A stretch of 64,000 bases of DNA from Peronospora farinosa (Eukaryota; Oomycota; Peronosporomycetes; Peronosporales; Peronosporaceae): contig CANTFK010000129.1 of the NCBI GenBank assembly GCA_947646735.1, forward strand, positions 310,001 to 374,000, read 5' to 3'. The position numbers were made by a program, and so were the translations under genes. Of this stretch, positions 1 through 11,290 are shown piece by piece. Under the pieces are notes generated by a model. The model was not told the DNA's origin. It worked only from the letters and a program-made list of their open reading frames with translations, and did no database searches. Position 1 is the first letter of the stretch; each line of letters opens with the position of its first letter.

Positions 1-89
1 TTAAGTTTTCCTTTACCTCTCTAATTGTCAATATCACGACAGATGTGACTCATCAACATCCAATTTAATCTCCTGTGTGCCCATGTTAC

Positions 90-171
90 AACCCTACGAC
101 GCTATAAGAGTAATCTTGTAATACATTAGGCTACATAAATTACAAGATGACACTCATAGCGTCATAGGGTT
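90..171. repeat. Imperfect 33-bp inverted repeat (foldback)
   Basis: The left arm at 90-122 and the right arm at 139-171 are complementary at 29 of 33 positions and are separated by 16 nt. The arms begin AACCCTA on opposite strands. This could be the remnant of a small foldback transposon. No coding sequence is inside. Confidence 0.75.
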
Positions 172-278
172 GTTCATCCCATCCATCTGGCCGTAGTCTT
201 CAAAACCTCGACGCTGGTAGTCGTAGGGTTGTTCATTCTATTCATCTGGCCATAGTCTTCAGAACCTTGACGCTGATA
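161..278. repeat. 59-bp direct tandem duplication
   Basis: Copy 1 (161-219) and copy 2 (220-278) align without gaps and differ at scattered positions. The start of copy 1 overlaps the right arm of the neighbouring foldback, so the two structures share material. Confidence 0.7.
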
Positions 279-1171
279 GCAAAAAACAGCATATCATCCG
301 ACATCGCGTCAGGACAGCAAATAAATAGGCTACTACGCCAGCCACGATCTTTCATAATGCAATCATAGTAAACCTATCCTTAACCTGATCACCACTTCTC
401 GATTGACAGCCTCTCGATAGTCATAACTTCTTTTCTATAGCGTCAACTTCTCAGGACATGACCAGTACCAATTGGATATCAGAGAATCCTCAGATTGCAA
501 ATTACATCGCATTCCCTCCTCATCTTCATTGAGGCAGCGCTGCCGTACACGCAATTGAGTCACGACATGACGTGACGTTCTTATAGGCGGCAGCTAATGA
601 TCCGACAAGTGATATTTAGTAGTCGTAAAAATCTGCGCGAGCTTGCTGCCTAGTCAATCGTGCCAAAATTGGGAATTTTGCAACCCTGATGATGTCTCTT
701 CCTATTTCGCTTTGCTCGGTATGGAACGGAAAGACGCCCAAAATGGCTTTATAATTGCGCGGTCCAAACTAACGTCACACATAATCTATATTGAGATTTG
801 CTACGGAAATTACAACTCTGTCCTATGGTGGTAGAGAAACGAAAATTTAGCACATAAACAAGCCAGTTCAACTACAATACCGTATGTGACAGTTTTATCT
901 ATTTTAATCCCGTCCTCACTCTTACCACTTTTTACAATTATACAGCAACCACACCGTTTCACGACTATAAAAATTAAATTTCTGAGGACTCTCCGCACAG
1001 CTCCGAAGTACGTTAGCAGGGAGATATTGAATTGCAAGTCTGTTTTTACCTTACATAAAAACTCACCTTGTCCTCTACCACCGCTTTTTTCATTGTACAG
1101 TTCCATATATTCCTTGCATTCGCTAGGCCAATCAAGCGATCTGAGCCAGCGAAAGCCTCTTCCAGTCGACA

Positions 1172-2209
1172 ATGGGGAGAAAATGGGAGTTACGTGACAA
1201 AGAAGGTTTTCTGAAATATATGAGGATTGAGATTCAGCTGCTTATGCAGGAGTGGAAGTTTATCTTGCCGTGCACCATCATGCAGTACGTCCATGCCATC
1301 TTCCACAACCTGGCTTACTACATTCAAGGCCACTATTTGTCGATCGAGCAACGTTTCACACTCTACGACCTGGGCTTCCAACTCATGCCGGAACTTCACG
1401 GCTTTGCTACATCCATATCGGAAATTCTCGTGTTCGCCGCTATCTTTGCTCCAGCCATTATATTGGTGTTGACGATTCCATTGTTCAAACAGGAACCCGG
1501 CCGTCCACGCTATGTTGTGATTGTGATGAAACGTTGTCTGCTGCAGCTCAGCATTTGTCAGGTCTTCCGCATCATTTCGTTTCTCGTGACGGCTCTTCCA
1601 TCCCCAGCCGATCACTGTGAGCTCAAGTTTAACGACGCGTGTTTGGCGGCAAACCCGAACGATCCAGTGCCGTGTGTCATTCCCAACCCAAAATTTAACC
1701 CGCCCAGCATTAGCCAGTTATTTACACGAATCGACTCGCTCAACGGGTGCGGAGATTTGATGTTCAGCTCGCATACGATCTACACCGTGACGCTCATTTT
1801 GACGATGTGGAAATACTGGCCCAACAAGTTTGGACTTGCTATCATGGTGAGCGTGCAGATTGCCATTGCATTCCTGATTGTGGCTTCACGTAAGCACTAT
1901 ACGCTTGATGTGCTCTCGGCGCTGTACATTGTGCCGCTGATCTGGTTCACGCTGGAAGCGTACCACAAGGACCTCAATCACAAGGACACGGAGGTCACAG
2001 CCAAGACCATCTACGACTACTATGGAGTTGACGTTGCAGGCGACGTTAACGACGGTTCTTTGCCGCTTAACACCAACGACGCTGTTTCAGATATGGCGAT
2101 TCCGTTGAATTCAGTGCAGGTGGTGACGACTGAGGACGAAAGCTTGAGCGGCGAGCGATCGGACCCTGATAACTCTACCACCCATTTCCAGCGCAAGAAC
2201 TCGATGTAA
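1172..2209 (+). CDS. Sphingomyelin-synthase-like phosphotransferase (PAP2-C family)
   Basis: This single-exon protein of 345 aa is a predicted multi-pass membrane enzyme that would transfer a phospho-head group to ceramide in the Golgi or plasma membrane. About six hydrophobic segments are visible. Near residue 193 it has CGDLMFSSHT, matching the family D3 motif C-G-D-x3-S-G-H-T. Near residue 242 it has HYTLDV followed by a Tyr, aromatic residues and a final YH, matching the D4 motif. These supply the His-His-Asp catalytic set. The Gly of S-G-H-T is Ser here. Which head group is used (choline, ethanolamine or inositol) cannot be read from sequence. The C-terminal 70 residues are acidic, Ser/Thr-rich and probably cytosolic. 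The start is the first ATG of a clean frame. It converges with the HSF-like gene 190 bp downstream. Confidence 0.85.
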   Translation: MGRKWELRDKEGFLKYMRIEIQLLMQEWKFILPCTIMQYVHAIFHNLAYYIQGHYLSIEQRFTLYDLGFQLMPELHGFATSISEILVFAAIFAPAIILVLTIPLFKQEPGRPRYVVIVMKRCLLQLSICQVFRIISFLVTALPSPADHCELKFNDACLAANPNDPVPCVIPNPKFNPPSISQLFTRIDSLNGCGDLMFSSHTIYTVTLILTMWKYWPNKFGLAIMVSVQIAIAFLIVASRKHYTLDVLSALYIVPLIWFTLEAYHKDLNHKDTEVTAKTIYDYYGVDVAGDVNDGSLPLNTNDAVSDMAIPLNSVQVVTTEDESLSGERSDPDNSTTHFQRKNSM

Positions 2210-2399
2210 AGTATATGGAATACTTCGTGTGCAAATCAAAGCGATTCCCTAGTTGGCACATGATTGACCAGAGTATGAGTCTTGATGCAAACTGCACTGT
2301 TTGATTGGGTGTATACATTTATGACTTTATAACTCCATGACCCCTCGCGTTCTTGTTGTATTGTTAAAGCCTGACTAAAGCTTATATATCCTGGCTAAG

Positions 2400-3083
2400 C
2401 TACGTGTAATACGTGCTAATTTGAGAAAGCGTGTCCATGTCTGACAGATCGTCCGTGCAAATACTGGAAAAGTCGCTTCGTTGTGACCACCACAATGGCG
2501 AATTCATGTCGTGGTCGCTTCCCTGGTCTGACTCGTCGAACATGTCGCCCCATGAATTTTCAGTGCTGCTACTCTCGTGATAACAGGAAACGTCTGTGGC
2601 ATCAAACGTTGGATGGGGCAACACACTGGGTGCAATAGTGACCTCCCACGACTGTGAGCGTATGTCAGAGAGACTCAGTCTTACCTCCAGTGGCTTCAAT
2701 GCCGAGCTGTAGGCGACACTTGGCATTACAACGTCTTTGTCCGTGCTGAATAGAGGCATGTTATGACTTGGTATTTGCTCAATCTTTTCCGGTCTTCCGA
2801 GAACAAAGCAATCGTGACGATAAATTGTAAAGTTCCAGTGATCTGCTTCCTGACACTCAAAATTGAGCGTCTCGAGCACCTGATGAAGCGAACAGACTCG
2901 GAGTCCCAGTTGTTTCGCGAGTCGAACTTCTCGTGTCCGTTGAATGAGAAATTGTTTACCATTGCCACACCACGTGAGTGCCTCTCCCTCCGTCTCGTTG
3001 TCCAGCAAGAAGTGTAAGTTCTGCAATAATGTTCTCCAGCTTCCATTGTCATCGTCGTGCCCTGTTTCTAGACACGAGGTACG
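2400..3083 (-). CDS. HSF-type DNA-binding domain protein, 5' end incomplete
   Basis: The open frame (stop at 2400-2402, open back to 3083) encodes a diverged heat-shock-factor winged-helix domain at its N terminus. A first helix of the type LLQNLHFLLDNE is followed by LTWCGNGKQFLI, a recognition-helix region CSLHQVLETLNF, and a wing ending HDCFVLGRPEKIEQI. This order matches HSF DNA-binding domains. The usual FxRQLNxYGF core is degenerate (HQVLETLNF), so specificity may differ. The remaining 120 residues are Ser/Asp-rich with no oligomerisation coiled coil visible, like short oomycete HSF-like factors. No in-frame ATG precedes the domain. A splice acceptor-like TCTAG lies just upstream on this strand near 3069, so a short 5' exon is likely. 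Confidence 0.65.
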   Translation of the reverse strand, partial: RTSCLETGHDDDNGSWRTLLQNLHFLLDNETEGEALTWCGNGKQFLIQRTREVRLAKQLGLRVCSLHQVLETLNFECQEADHWNFTIYRHDCFVLGRPEKIEQIPSHNMPLFSTDKDVVMPSVAYSSALKPLEVRLSLSDIRSQSWEVTIAPSVLPHPTFDATDVSCYHESSSTENSWGDMFDESDQGSDHDMNSPLWWSQRSDFSSICTDDLSDMDTLSQISTYYT

Positions 3084-4252
3084 TCAACTTTTCCATCTGC
3101 TTTTAAACCATTTCATTGAACCCAAGCACCTTTTTGACCGCCTCGTGGTAACTTCACACGCTGTCCGTTGACGACAACGTTGCAATCTACAAGAGATTTT
3201 GTTTATAAGCTGAATAGTATTCTGGAATTGATTGAGACGTCGATTGTCACGCACCACTCTCTTCGCGCGTTCGTCGTCCCATGTTGAAGTTAAGTATCTG
3301 CAAAATGCGCACTTGAACTTTGTCAATTCAACTACAAAACGATAAATGTTTTGTACATATTTGAAATGCAAAAAGTTGAAGTTCGAATTAAATACGTGAC
3401 TTTGTTATAACTGGTCGATGTCAAAAAACATCTGACACCTACTTTTTGTAGACTACGTATTCCCATCTAGCTTGGCTTTGTTGACACTGACCAATGGTCA
3501 GCGCTTTGAGTAAAGTGCACTCTTCTTTACAAAGATAGGCAAGGCTACACTTGGACGTAGTAGCTATCTTGAGTTTTATATGTGCATACACTTGAAAGCA
3601 TACAATTGGCTAAATGTAAAAATAATCCAATGAACGATTGCCATCGTTTGAATGGAGGAGAAATGAAAGCAATTCTTGGTACATATGCCATTATACATTT
3701 ATTGACAAAGATATATTAATGTGATCGTATATAGTGGCTAAATTTGATGTTGCGCTGTGGGAACGTACAAATCACGTATGTAAAAGACCTCTATGCTTGG
3801 AGCGCTGAAAAGTGTTGCATTGCAATGACGTCTGAGGCATGTCGTGTTATCCTACGGGCGCTAGAGAGAATCCATTGACCCTATGTGTGTAGAGGACGAC
3901 GACTTTTCATTCGTTAAACTCCTCAAGAACTGGGTCGTACATTCTGTATTACTACTAGTACTCTGCCTTGGCATTAGCTTCTAGTCACAATTATCTAGGT
4001 CGGGCTCAAAGTGTTGTCTGTAGTTTGTGTAAGTTGTAACGGCAAAGTACTTTGAATATTGAGGAGTCTAGCTGCCTTGAACTTGGGTCCCTGACTCTTT
4101 AGACTGCCGTAGCAGCTTGGTGCTGCACGACTTGCAGTTTCCGAATTGGCACTACGCCAAAGAGTCACACCGCGGTAAGTTTACAGCGCTCAACACAATG
4201 GTGATCAAACTTTGTGATCAGTGAAGTGGAACTTTGGTATTGACTTGCACTC
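3084..4252. other. Intergenic, no gene recognised
   Basis: This is A+T-rich sequence with only short, unconvincing frames. It may hold the missing 5' exon of the HSF-like gene at its left end and the 3' flank of the minus-strand gene at its right end. Confidence 0.4.
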
Positions 4253-4393
4253 TCAATCGCTGTAGGATATAAGTGACATGTAGTCGTCATACTCGGCGGA
4301 CATTCGTTTACGCTCCAAGAGCTCGTCGATGCTAGCGAAGTACAGCTGCATCTCCCCACGAGAATTGGAACACAGTGGACGGATGTAGTTCGT
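4253..4393 (-). CDS. Possible last exon of an unknown gene
   Basis: On the minus strand a TTACAG acceptor is followed by an open frame of 46 codons ending in TGA at 4253-4255. It encodes an acidic tail with segments such as SNSRGEMQLYFASIDELL and ERKRMSAEYDDYM. Third-position choice (GAG, CTC, TAC, ATC, GAC) looks coding. Possible upstream exons lie between 4440 and 4680 but were not resolved. If real, the gene would diverge from the PQBP1-like gene from a shared spacer. The product is not recognised. Confidence 0.35.
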   Translation of the reverse strand, partial: TNYIRPLCSNSRGEMQLYFASIDELLERKRMSAEYDDYMSLISYSD

Positions 4394-4769
4394 CTGTAAC
4401 GACATTACACGCACAATTAGCGACTATGGTGGAAAACATCACTGCAGTGAGCTACCAGTACGCAACGTTCCAAAGCCTATTTCCAGACCTCGACGCGTGC
4501 ATGCAGCGCCCATAGTTCATCAATGCATGTGAAGTATTCACTAACCATAATCAAAAATAACGATGGCGTGACAATAATATGCCGATGTTCGATACGATAT
4601 TGTTTAGTTGATAGCGGTATTTTGTAGGTCGCAGAATTACGCATTTTAAGAGCAACTTCAATTTTCAAATGCTCGATAAATCGAGTTGCTATTCATTTAC
4701 CCATACCACTATATGCCCCTACACTTACAGAGCAAAAATGACAGAACAAAACGCCCAATAGAATTAGGA

Positions 4770-6041
4770 ATGCCACCCAAGTCGGCCGTCATCGCTGAGC
4801 GACTCAAGAAAGAGTTTGCAGCTCAAAAGACCCGTGCCGAAGCTCTTAAGCATCTACAGGCCACTGGTAGCGGTCCGAGCCAGCGAGAATTGACTCAGCA
4901 GCAGCAACTTCGACAGAGACAGGTAGCCAATGCCACGTCTTGTGTGGCACAGCGTCGTGTGGGTGGTGGACAGCCTCAGGAGATGTCAGCAGCTGACAAA
5001 TTTGACCCTCGAGTGAGAGATAATACGCTGCATGCAGTGGCATTGCGGCGTGCACAGGAGCTTCAGAAGACGCACCAGATCGAGCAGATGACGGAGCGTT
5101 ATCGACTCGAACCGAGAACGACAGAATATAACGCCCTACATCAAGAATGGCAAGAAGTGGTAGATCCCGTCTCGGGCGACTCGTACTTTTGGAACGAGGT
5201 GGGTATTTGTAGATAAGTAGGGTGTTTTATAGCGAAAGAGAGAGATTGACTAAAGGCTCGGTATGCTGGTGCGATGCAGGCAACCAACAAGACGGTGTGG
5301 GAGCGACCTAGAAGTTCGACAATTCAGGTGCGGTTAGTTTTGGACCTTTTGGTGGATAAATATCAACTAATGGAGTTGATACTCTCAGACAAATAGTGTG
5401 GAAGCTGTTGATTCCAATACTGGTGACGGGCAATTGGCTGTGTACGTGATGGTTTGATATTTGCTGCTAGGTTTTGAGCTCAGAGTTGACAGTGGCTTGG
5501 TGTAAATTTATTTCTGGGCTAACATAGTGGATGGAAAGAAGTGCCTGATGCGACGAGCGGTGATGTTTACTATTGGAACCAAATGACGAACGAGACGACG
5601 TGGACACGACCTGTTGCACGGAGTGTGTCATTAGGTAGGAAAGCGTCAAGGGCCTCCTTCTTGTCTGATACTTGGGTATGTCTGACGCACTTGTTTTCTA
5701 ACAACATGCATTCTATGGGATTTACAACAGGCCAAGCTATTGAGGCGAAAGCAAAGCTTGACAGTATTTTGAAAAAATGTGGAAAGACTAAACCAGCCAA
5801 AGCACATTCGAGCGCAAGTGTGAGGTCAGACGATAAAGCGACTAGTGACATATCGCCCTCAGCTAGCCGTGATGCAGCTTCAAATTCTTCGTCGTCTAAA
5901 CGACCTGCTCCAACGATCGAGCGTCCTAAAGACTACGCAAGCAAGCGACGAAAGCAGTCTGGACTTGATCATGGTGCTATTGATCCGATGGACCCAACTG
6001 GTACAGGCGGGAAGTGGTCCGAGGGGATTGAGCACGCCTAA
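4770..6041 (+). CDS. PQBP1: PQBP1-like splicing factor with two WW domains
   Basis: Four exons are supported by GT/AG sites and frame: 4770-5198, 5280-5332, 5528-5634 and 5731-6041, giving 299 aa. Residues about 129-155 and 162-190 are tandem WW domains (WQEVVDPVSGDSYFWN... WERP; GWKEVPDATSGDVYYWN... WTRP). Intron 1 splits WW1. The C terminus holds the PQBP1 signature YASKRRKQSGLDHG, PMDP and GGKWSEG. In animal and plant orthologues this tail binds the U5 snRNP 15-kDa protein Dim1/TXNL4A, so a nuclear role in pre-mRNA splicing is expected. The N-terminal 120 residues are Gln/Arg/Lys-rich and probably helical. Animal PQBP1 has one WW domain, so the second is notable. The ATG is chosen because the frame upstream is short and lacks motifs. 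Confidence 0.85.
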
Positions 6042-6479
6042 GAGTGAAGCTTCTGATTGTAATTACAAATGCATTTGGACAAGTCCGAGGTACAAATTGT
6101 ACAACACGCAATCAAACCATGCTCGACAAATAGATACGGAGTCTTCGTACACGACGCTGTCTGTAAAACGAAGCAAAGTTAATCGATGGCATTTGAAGTT
6201 GATTGCGCCAAGCTATCTCTGCATGCAACAACCGTTGACTGGTACCTTTGTTGCCCTGCTTTCACGAAATCACTTCGAAGAAGTATTCTTGTTATGGAAG
6301 GCGTATATACTTTGTTCCAACTTTCGGCCATACATGCAGCCCTTCCTGGCAACAAAGTTGCTTTACTCTTTTACTTGTCGGCCACCAACGATAGAACGCA
6401 AGTGTCGACGGCAGTCCGCATGTTACATTTGAGTTGGGCCAATGAAGTAGTGATTTAGGTGAAGATCAAAGCGGCGAGG
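6042..6479. other. 3' flank of the PQBP1-like gene, nothing recognised
   Basis: Two overlapping open frames run through this stretch, but neither has a recognisable motif or a good start. It ends where decayed Copia similarity begins. Confidence 0.4.
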
Positions 6480-7330
6480 AGCGACAGACACAGGTAACGT
6501 ATATTCTAAAAGCCCTAATCGGTCGCTTTGAAGACCGATCTACTATGCAAAAGCCTTTGCAGCGGTTCGAACAGCGGAACGCCAAAACCCGTGGACAATC
6601 CATGCACAACAGGCTTGAGGTTAACGAAAATACAGTCATCTGAAGCTGTTGACATGGGGACTGAAATGCAGTCACGACCGTACGGCCGGATGTCAGCCCT
6701 ACATTAACACATGTACCAGGCAGGACTTTCATTAGAGAGGACGCAGGCATCAAGATTTTTACAAAAGTTAGGGCAGCAGCACTGATAGGCCGCTACTGAC
6801 GTCCTGAAGTACCCGATGACAACACGGGATAATGGGCTCATGAACACCAAATGCATGGTGCCCTTTCGCCTTTAACATCCAAGTGACACCAACGACAGGC
6901 ATTTCATATCGCATCGTCGTGATTATCGTAAATGCTCCGCTGATGTCCAAGTCCAACTTTCAGCGAACGGTTGCATTCGGCTCAGCGCAAGGCAACCAGA
7001 TGGCGTTGATTTGTGCACTGAAGAAGTGCTGTGGACGCACGCAATACTGACCGACATGGAACCAATGGCGCAGAATGCATACAACGCCAGACCAAGCACG
7101 TTGATGATTCTACATCAATGCATTCCAAAAGACGTCGAGCGTGCAACGATCAAGGTCGTGGATACCAAGTATCAGCTAGTCGACATTTTGGTGAGAACGC
7201 TTGGATCCAAGACGCTCAAGTTCTTGCGCAAGGCAAACAACAAAGGTTATCTTACACTAGTTTCGAGTGAGAGTGGAGACGGGCACTTCGTAATGAAGCT
7301 GCCACGTACTAGGCGGGCACACCTTCAAGC
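6480..7330 (+). mobile_element. Decayed Ty1/Copia fragment (RT end and RNase H)
   Basis: Broken plus-strand translations resemble the 3' end of Copia pol. Around 6750-6850 a piece like SRFLQKLGQQH...VLKYPMTTRDNGL matches the segment after the reverse transcriptase. Around 6960-7050 TEEVLW follows an ANGCIRLSA-like piece. Around 7120-7235 VERATIKVVDTKYQLVDIL and TLGSKTLKFLR match the end of Copia RNase H. Stops and frame changes occur throughout. No LTR was recognised. It abuts the 3' LTR of the minus-strand Gypsy element. Confidence 0.6.
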
Positions 7331-7374
7331 AGCGCGAGGAAGCGGTTATACCGTCTTACCTCCGCGTGCGGTGG

Positions 7375-7869
7375 TGTTGGTGTTGGTCGGCGCTAAGAAG
7401 CGCTGTACCAACCGTTGCCGGTCGCTTTGGATTGAACCGCGCAACGAACTGCTAAGACAAGAGCTACACTTACGACACGCAGAAGCTTATACAGCTTCTC
7501 GAGCGCAGTGTGCGATGTCTAGTCGATTCAAGACTAGTTTATATTTAGATAGATTTAAACTAAATATAAGTTTAACTACTGATTGGCTAATTATACAAAG
7601 ATTAGATACGCGTCTCTTTAGAAGCGTATCCCTACGTGCGAGCTTAAAATATATTCAAGCTCGCAGGTGACGTCTATTTGAAGCGTCACCATGACCAATG
7701 GCGTCATTCTTGTTGAATGTGAATCCATCCATGGATATCACATTCACGAGGGTGGGTCGCATTGATGTGCCACACCCAAGTAGGAGGCCTAAGGTACCTT
7801 GTACTCATTTAGGCCTGCCCGTTAAGTATTTGATACTTAACGAACCGTGTAACTTTTTTGCCCGTTACA
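7375..7869 (-). repeat. 3' LTR of the minus-strand Gypsy element
   Basis: Read on the minus strand it starts TGTAACGGGC at 7869, like the LTR of the intact element (TGTAACGGGG), directly after a polypurine tract (7870-7885). The left edge near 7375 is approximate. It is full of short inverted repeats, for example CTAGTC/GACTAG near 7519, TATATTTAG/CTAAATATA near 7540 and GTTAAGTAT/ATACTTAAC near 7821. Confidence 0.6.
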
Positions 7870-7925
7870 CCATTTCCCTCTTTAAGACGATTTTTATACT
7901 TTGTAAAACATTGAATAAAGAAACG

Positions 7926-9450
7926 ATGCCACTGAAACGTGGAAAGCCTGATGGGTCTCCTGCAAAGGCGCCCATGTAGAACAAAAGCAAGCGCACGCGC
8001 CGTGATAATACGCAGCCGTCGCGAAGTGTCTCGGTGGCAATGCCGACATCTAATGTCAGCTTGCTAGCAGAGAGAACTGGTCCATCCCGCTATGGTGTGG
8101 ATGAAGACTTGTCTCTCATTGTTGACTACAATGAGAACACGCCATTCCCATCAACCCAAAGTGGTGATGAGCACAAGGCTCTGATGGGACATTTGTCTTC
8201 ATCATTTGAGACACCCAATCTTCAGGAAGCTTTCATGCTTCCTGAAAGCGAGGGTCATGCCTCGTCATCTGCGCCAACGAGCGCAGCGACCACAACTGAG
8301 CGCTCTGCTTCGAAAGAAACAGCCGCAAATCAACAGCAGGTCGGCAATTCTGAATCGTCCGCCTCTGTTAACCCTACATCTGATGTCTTGACAATCCATA
8401 ATGGAGAGTCAGACTCAGGTGAGGATGAGCAAAAAGCACATTCGACGTCACAGTCGACCTCACTAGCTCGCCGTCGCGAGGGCGGCTACGTGAGTGGTGG
8501 ATTGCCACGAATGCTTCACCATCCGAGTGGTCACGCTCGAGTGGTAATATTGCGACGCTTGTAAGGCGTTCCTATATTGACGCTAATAACTTTTAAGCGT
8601 CTTTTCATTACGGAAACGGCAGGGCAAAGCACTAGGTCGTTCTTTCCCTTTCCCCGTCGTGTTGCGTTCTAACGAAACAACCGACGAATACGAAGCATAG
8701 TTCCTGCGCCGTGTTATACCGCATGCAGTGAAACAGCCGTCGCAACGAATCAGCTTCGTTATGACGCGTCGAAAAATATATTGGGTGATATCATACCCCC
8801 AGCTCCTTCTCGTCACGCTACCCCTGCTATTTCATCAGGACTTAGCAGAGCGAGTGCAAGCTGGTGCTTTTGGTCATAAACAGCCACCAGCCTAGGGTAC
8901 GTCGATACGCAACGCGTCGATCGGTTTCTAAGAGTCAAAATTTTTCGGGTAACCCTCCCACTGAACAAGGATCTGAAGCCTTTGCCTCACATAGCGGTGG
9001 GCCAACAACCTTCCAATAAAGGAAGCGTGTGATCCCACCCGCATCCATCTGCACAGGTGGCGACCGATAGGAGCGGAGGTTACGCCCAACTATCCGCGGC
9101 TGCCTACTCTGCTTCTATTCAGTCGCAGGCGGAGATCGCTGCGCTGAAGAAAGAGGTGGCGAATCTTTCGAGTCAAGTCTCGCGACTGACTTCGGATCTA
9201 CGCTCCGTGAATACGGGGGATCGTCAGGGGTAAAACCGCCTGAAGACCCGTTTGAAAATATACAAGCGACTGGTGATGGGAGACCCGCGTCCAAAGCGAA
9301 ACCTCCTCGATCACCGAGTCCTCTGTTGTCTATCTCGTATATGGGAAGTCGCTCGCCTTCCTTGTCGCCTGGTTGGCAACGACGCTCGACTCAAAGTCGA
9401 ATTCATCATCGGTCTCGTTAGACCGATGTGGATATGTGATCTCTTCTGAA
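7926..9450 (+). pseudogene. Antisense (plus-strand) gag-like frame of the minus Gypsy element
   Basis: Starting at ATG 7926, a Lys/Arg-rich start is followed by an in-frame TAG at 7977-7979. The same frame then continues at 8034-8564 as a Ser/Asp/Glu-rich protein containing DEDLSLIVDY. Further on (about 9080-9230, other frame) a coiled-coil piece reads IAALKKEVANLSSQVSRL, then a Pro/Ser/Arg-rich end. It lies between the 3' LTR and the end of pol and runs against pol, exactly like the antisense frame of the intact element. Stops and frame changes show decay. Function is unknown. Confidence 0.5.
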
Positions 9451-11290
9451 TCAACATACCGTTTTAACGACCCACGTAATCAACTGGGTGCGTCTTCATT
9501 TCGGGTGGGAGAGTGAACCTATAGTTTAGGTCTCCAACCTTAATCGACCACTGTAAAAGGCCCAATTAATCGGCTCAATAGCTTAGTAGTACCACCAGGT
9601 AGTACAGAAATTGCATGTTTAGGTAGGGTAGCCGGAATTAATAGCACTTTGTCCACAACACTAAAGTGCTCATTGTATTTGCGACCATGTTGGTCAGCAT
9701 ATTCTTTTTGCTTGTCCTGAGCGCTTGCCATTTTCGTAACGGAATTTACCTGTGATGGATAATCGCTCATCCACAAAGCGCTGAGCTTCGCTCACGCTTT
9801 TAGCATCCAGCTCGCCTATGACACCCCTAAGAGGTAGGTCATGGGTCGACGCTGTTGATAACACTATAGTGTCATCGTCAAGGAGCACAGGCATTTCTTG
9901 CCGTGCCTACCTATAGGTGTCGTGACCACTGTTAAATTAGCAGTGTCACTAGGGCAACCTTGGCTCTTTTTGGCATTCGCACCGAGCAAAGTGAGGGGCC
10001 CTCCCCACTAAGAATCAGGCTGCGCACAAACGAGAATGGCGTCCGAGGATGGCGTAGTCCGTTAATATAAAACGGTGCTTTATCCGTGCTGGCGTAAACA
10101 CTGCTATTAATAGAGAGATCCACGAATGGCAATTGCTTGCTCCATTTTTTGGGAGTTGCTACAGTACGCAACACATCCGCCACGAATCGATTGGCCCGTT
10201 CTGTTTGGCCATCTGTCTGGGGATGATTGGCTGTTGACATGTGGAGCTTGCTACCTAGCAGCTCAAACACATGACACCAAAAATCCGACGTAAAACGCGG
10301 ATCCCGGTCCGATACTATGGACTCGGGCATCCCGTTTAGTCGATACACATAATCCAGAAACAAGAGAGAAGCCTCTTTTCCTGAGATCTTGGTGCTACAT
10401 GGTGCCAAATGCACCATCTTGCTCAGTATTTCTACAAAGACGACGAGCCCCGTCCTGCCTTTATGGTCAGGCGGTAAGCCAAACATGAAGTCCAAACTGA
10501 CCGACTTCCAACATTCAGTTGGAATCGGCAGTGGCTTCAGTGACGCACTGCTAGAAGGTGCAGGCTTAATGCGCTGACACTCTTCACAAGAGCAAATATA
10601 GTTTACCACTCACCGGTATAAGTGGGGCCACAAAAGTTTCTCTGACACTCGTAAGAATGTCTTCTCACGGCCCAGATGCCCACTAGATGGCGCATCATGG
10701 CACTCGTGAAGTATCATCAACTTGAGATCTGTGTCATAAGGGACATAGATTCTTAAGGGATCACAGGGTGACAGCTGATGTCATTATAGGCCATCACTGT
10801 AACTAAAGAGTTTTAGTTTCGCTTTGAGGTGCGACGGAAGGGTCACCTTTCGTCCACCAAAATGATATAACAGCAGGTGACAAAATTCGTCCTGACTGTA
10901 ACACTCCTTTATATCAGAGGCCATTGAGCTCGTCACATGGTAGGCCTTCATGGCTGCGAATGTTGACGACTCAACTTGTGCTTTCGCACGAGACACACTA
11001 TCCTGGTGTCTTGCCTCGAAGTCTGATTTGCGCGATATCGCGTCAGCCAAGACATTCGACTTATTCGGCTTATGTTCAACTTTGAAATTAAATTCAGAGA
11101 AGAATGTTAGCCATCTCGCCATTCTCGGCGAGAGGTGCGGTGAATTTATAGCGGCCCGCAGTGATGCGTGATCCGTATAAACCACAAAAGGTTCGGTGAC
11201 CAAGCGGTGCACGCAAAACTTAACAAGGACATACTTTATTGAAAGTAGCTCCTTGTCACGCACAGGAAAATTCATCTCTGCGGCTCTCAA
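8880..11290 (-). pseudogene. Decayed pol 3' half: RNase H, integrase, chromodomain
   Basis: RNase H pieces (10784-11290) include VVYTDHASLRAAINSP and ISRKSDFE. An HHCC zinc region follows (HECHDAPSSGH... CEECQRIKP), then the integrase core at 9932-10609 with LDFMFGLPPDHKG, SDRDPRFTSDFW and a TDGQTERAN block. The C-terminal piece at 9460-9776 includes GDLNYRFTLPPEMKTHP. Around 8900-9060 chromodomain remnants (DAGGITRFL, LVQWEGYPK) are split by a frameshift. At least four frame breaks separate these parts. Confidence 0.8.

Larger units (their letters stand above)
1..1171. other. Repeat-bearing intergenic region
   Basis: No gene is supported here. The left part holds a foldback inverted repeat and a 59-bp tandem duplication, listed separately. 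The right part, up to the start codon at 1172, is the presumed 5' flank of the sphingomyelin-synthase-like gene. The open frames within it have no recognisable protein content. Confidence 0.5.

Noticed and set aside
6046..6458. Overlapping frames after the PQBP1-like gene
   Set aside because: No motif and no convincing start; they continue from 3' coding sequence in other frames.
8583..8816. 77-codon minus frame inside the antisense region
   Set aside because: No motif; lies where both elements are decayed.
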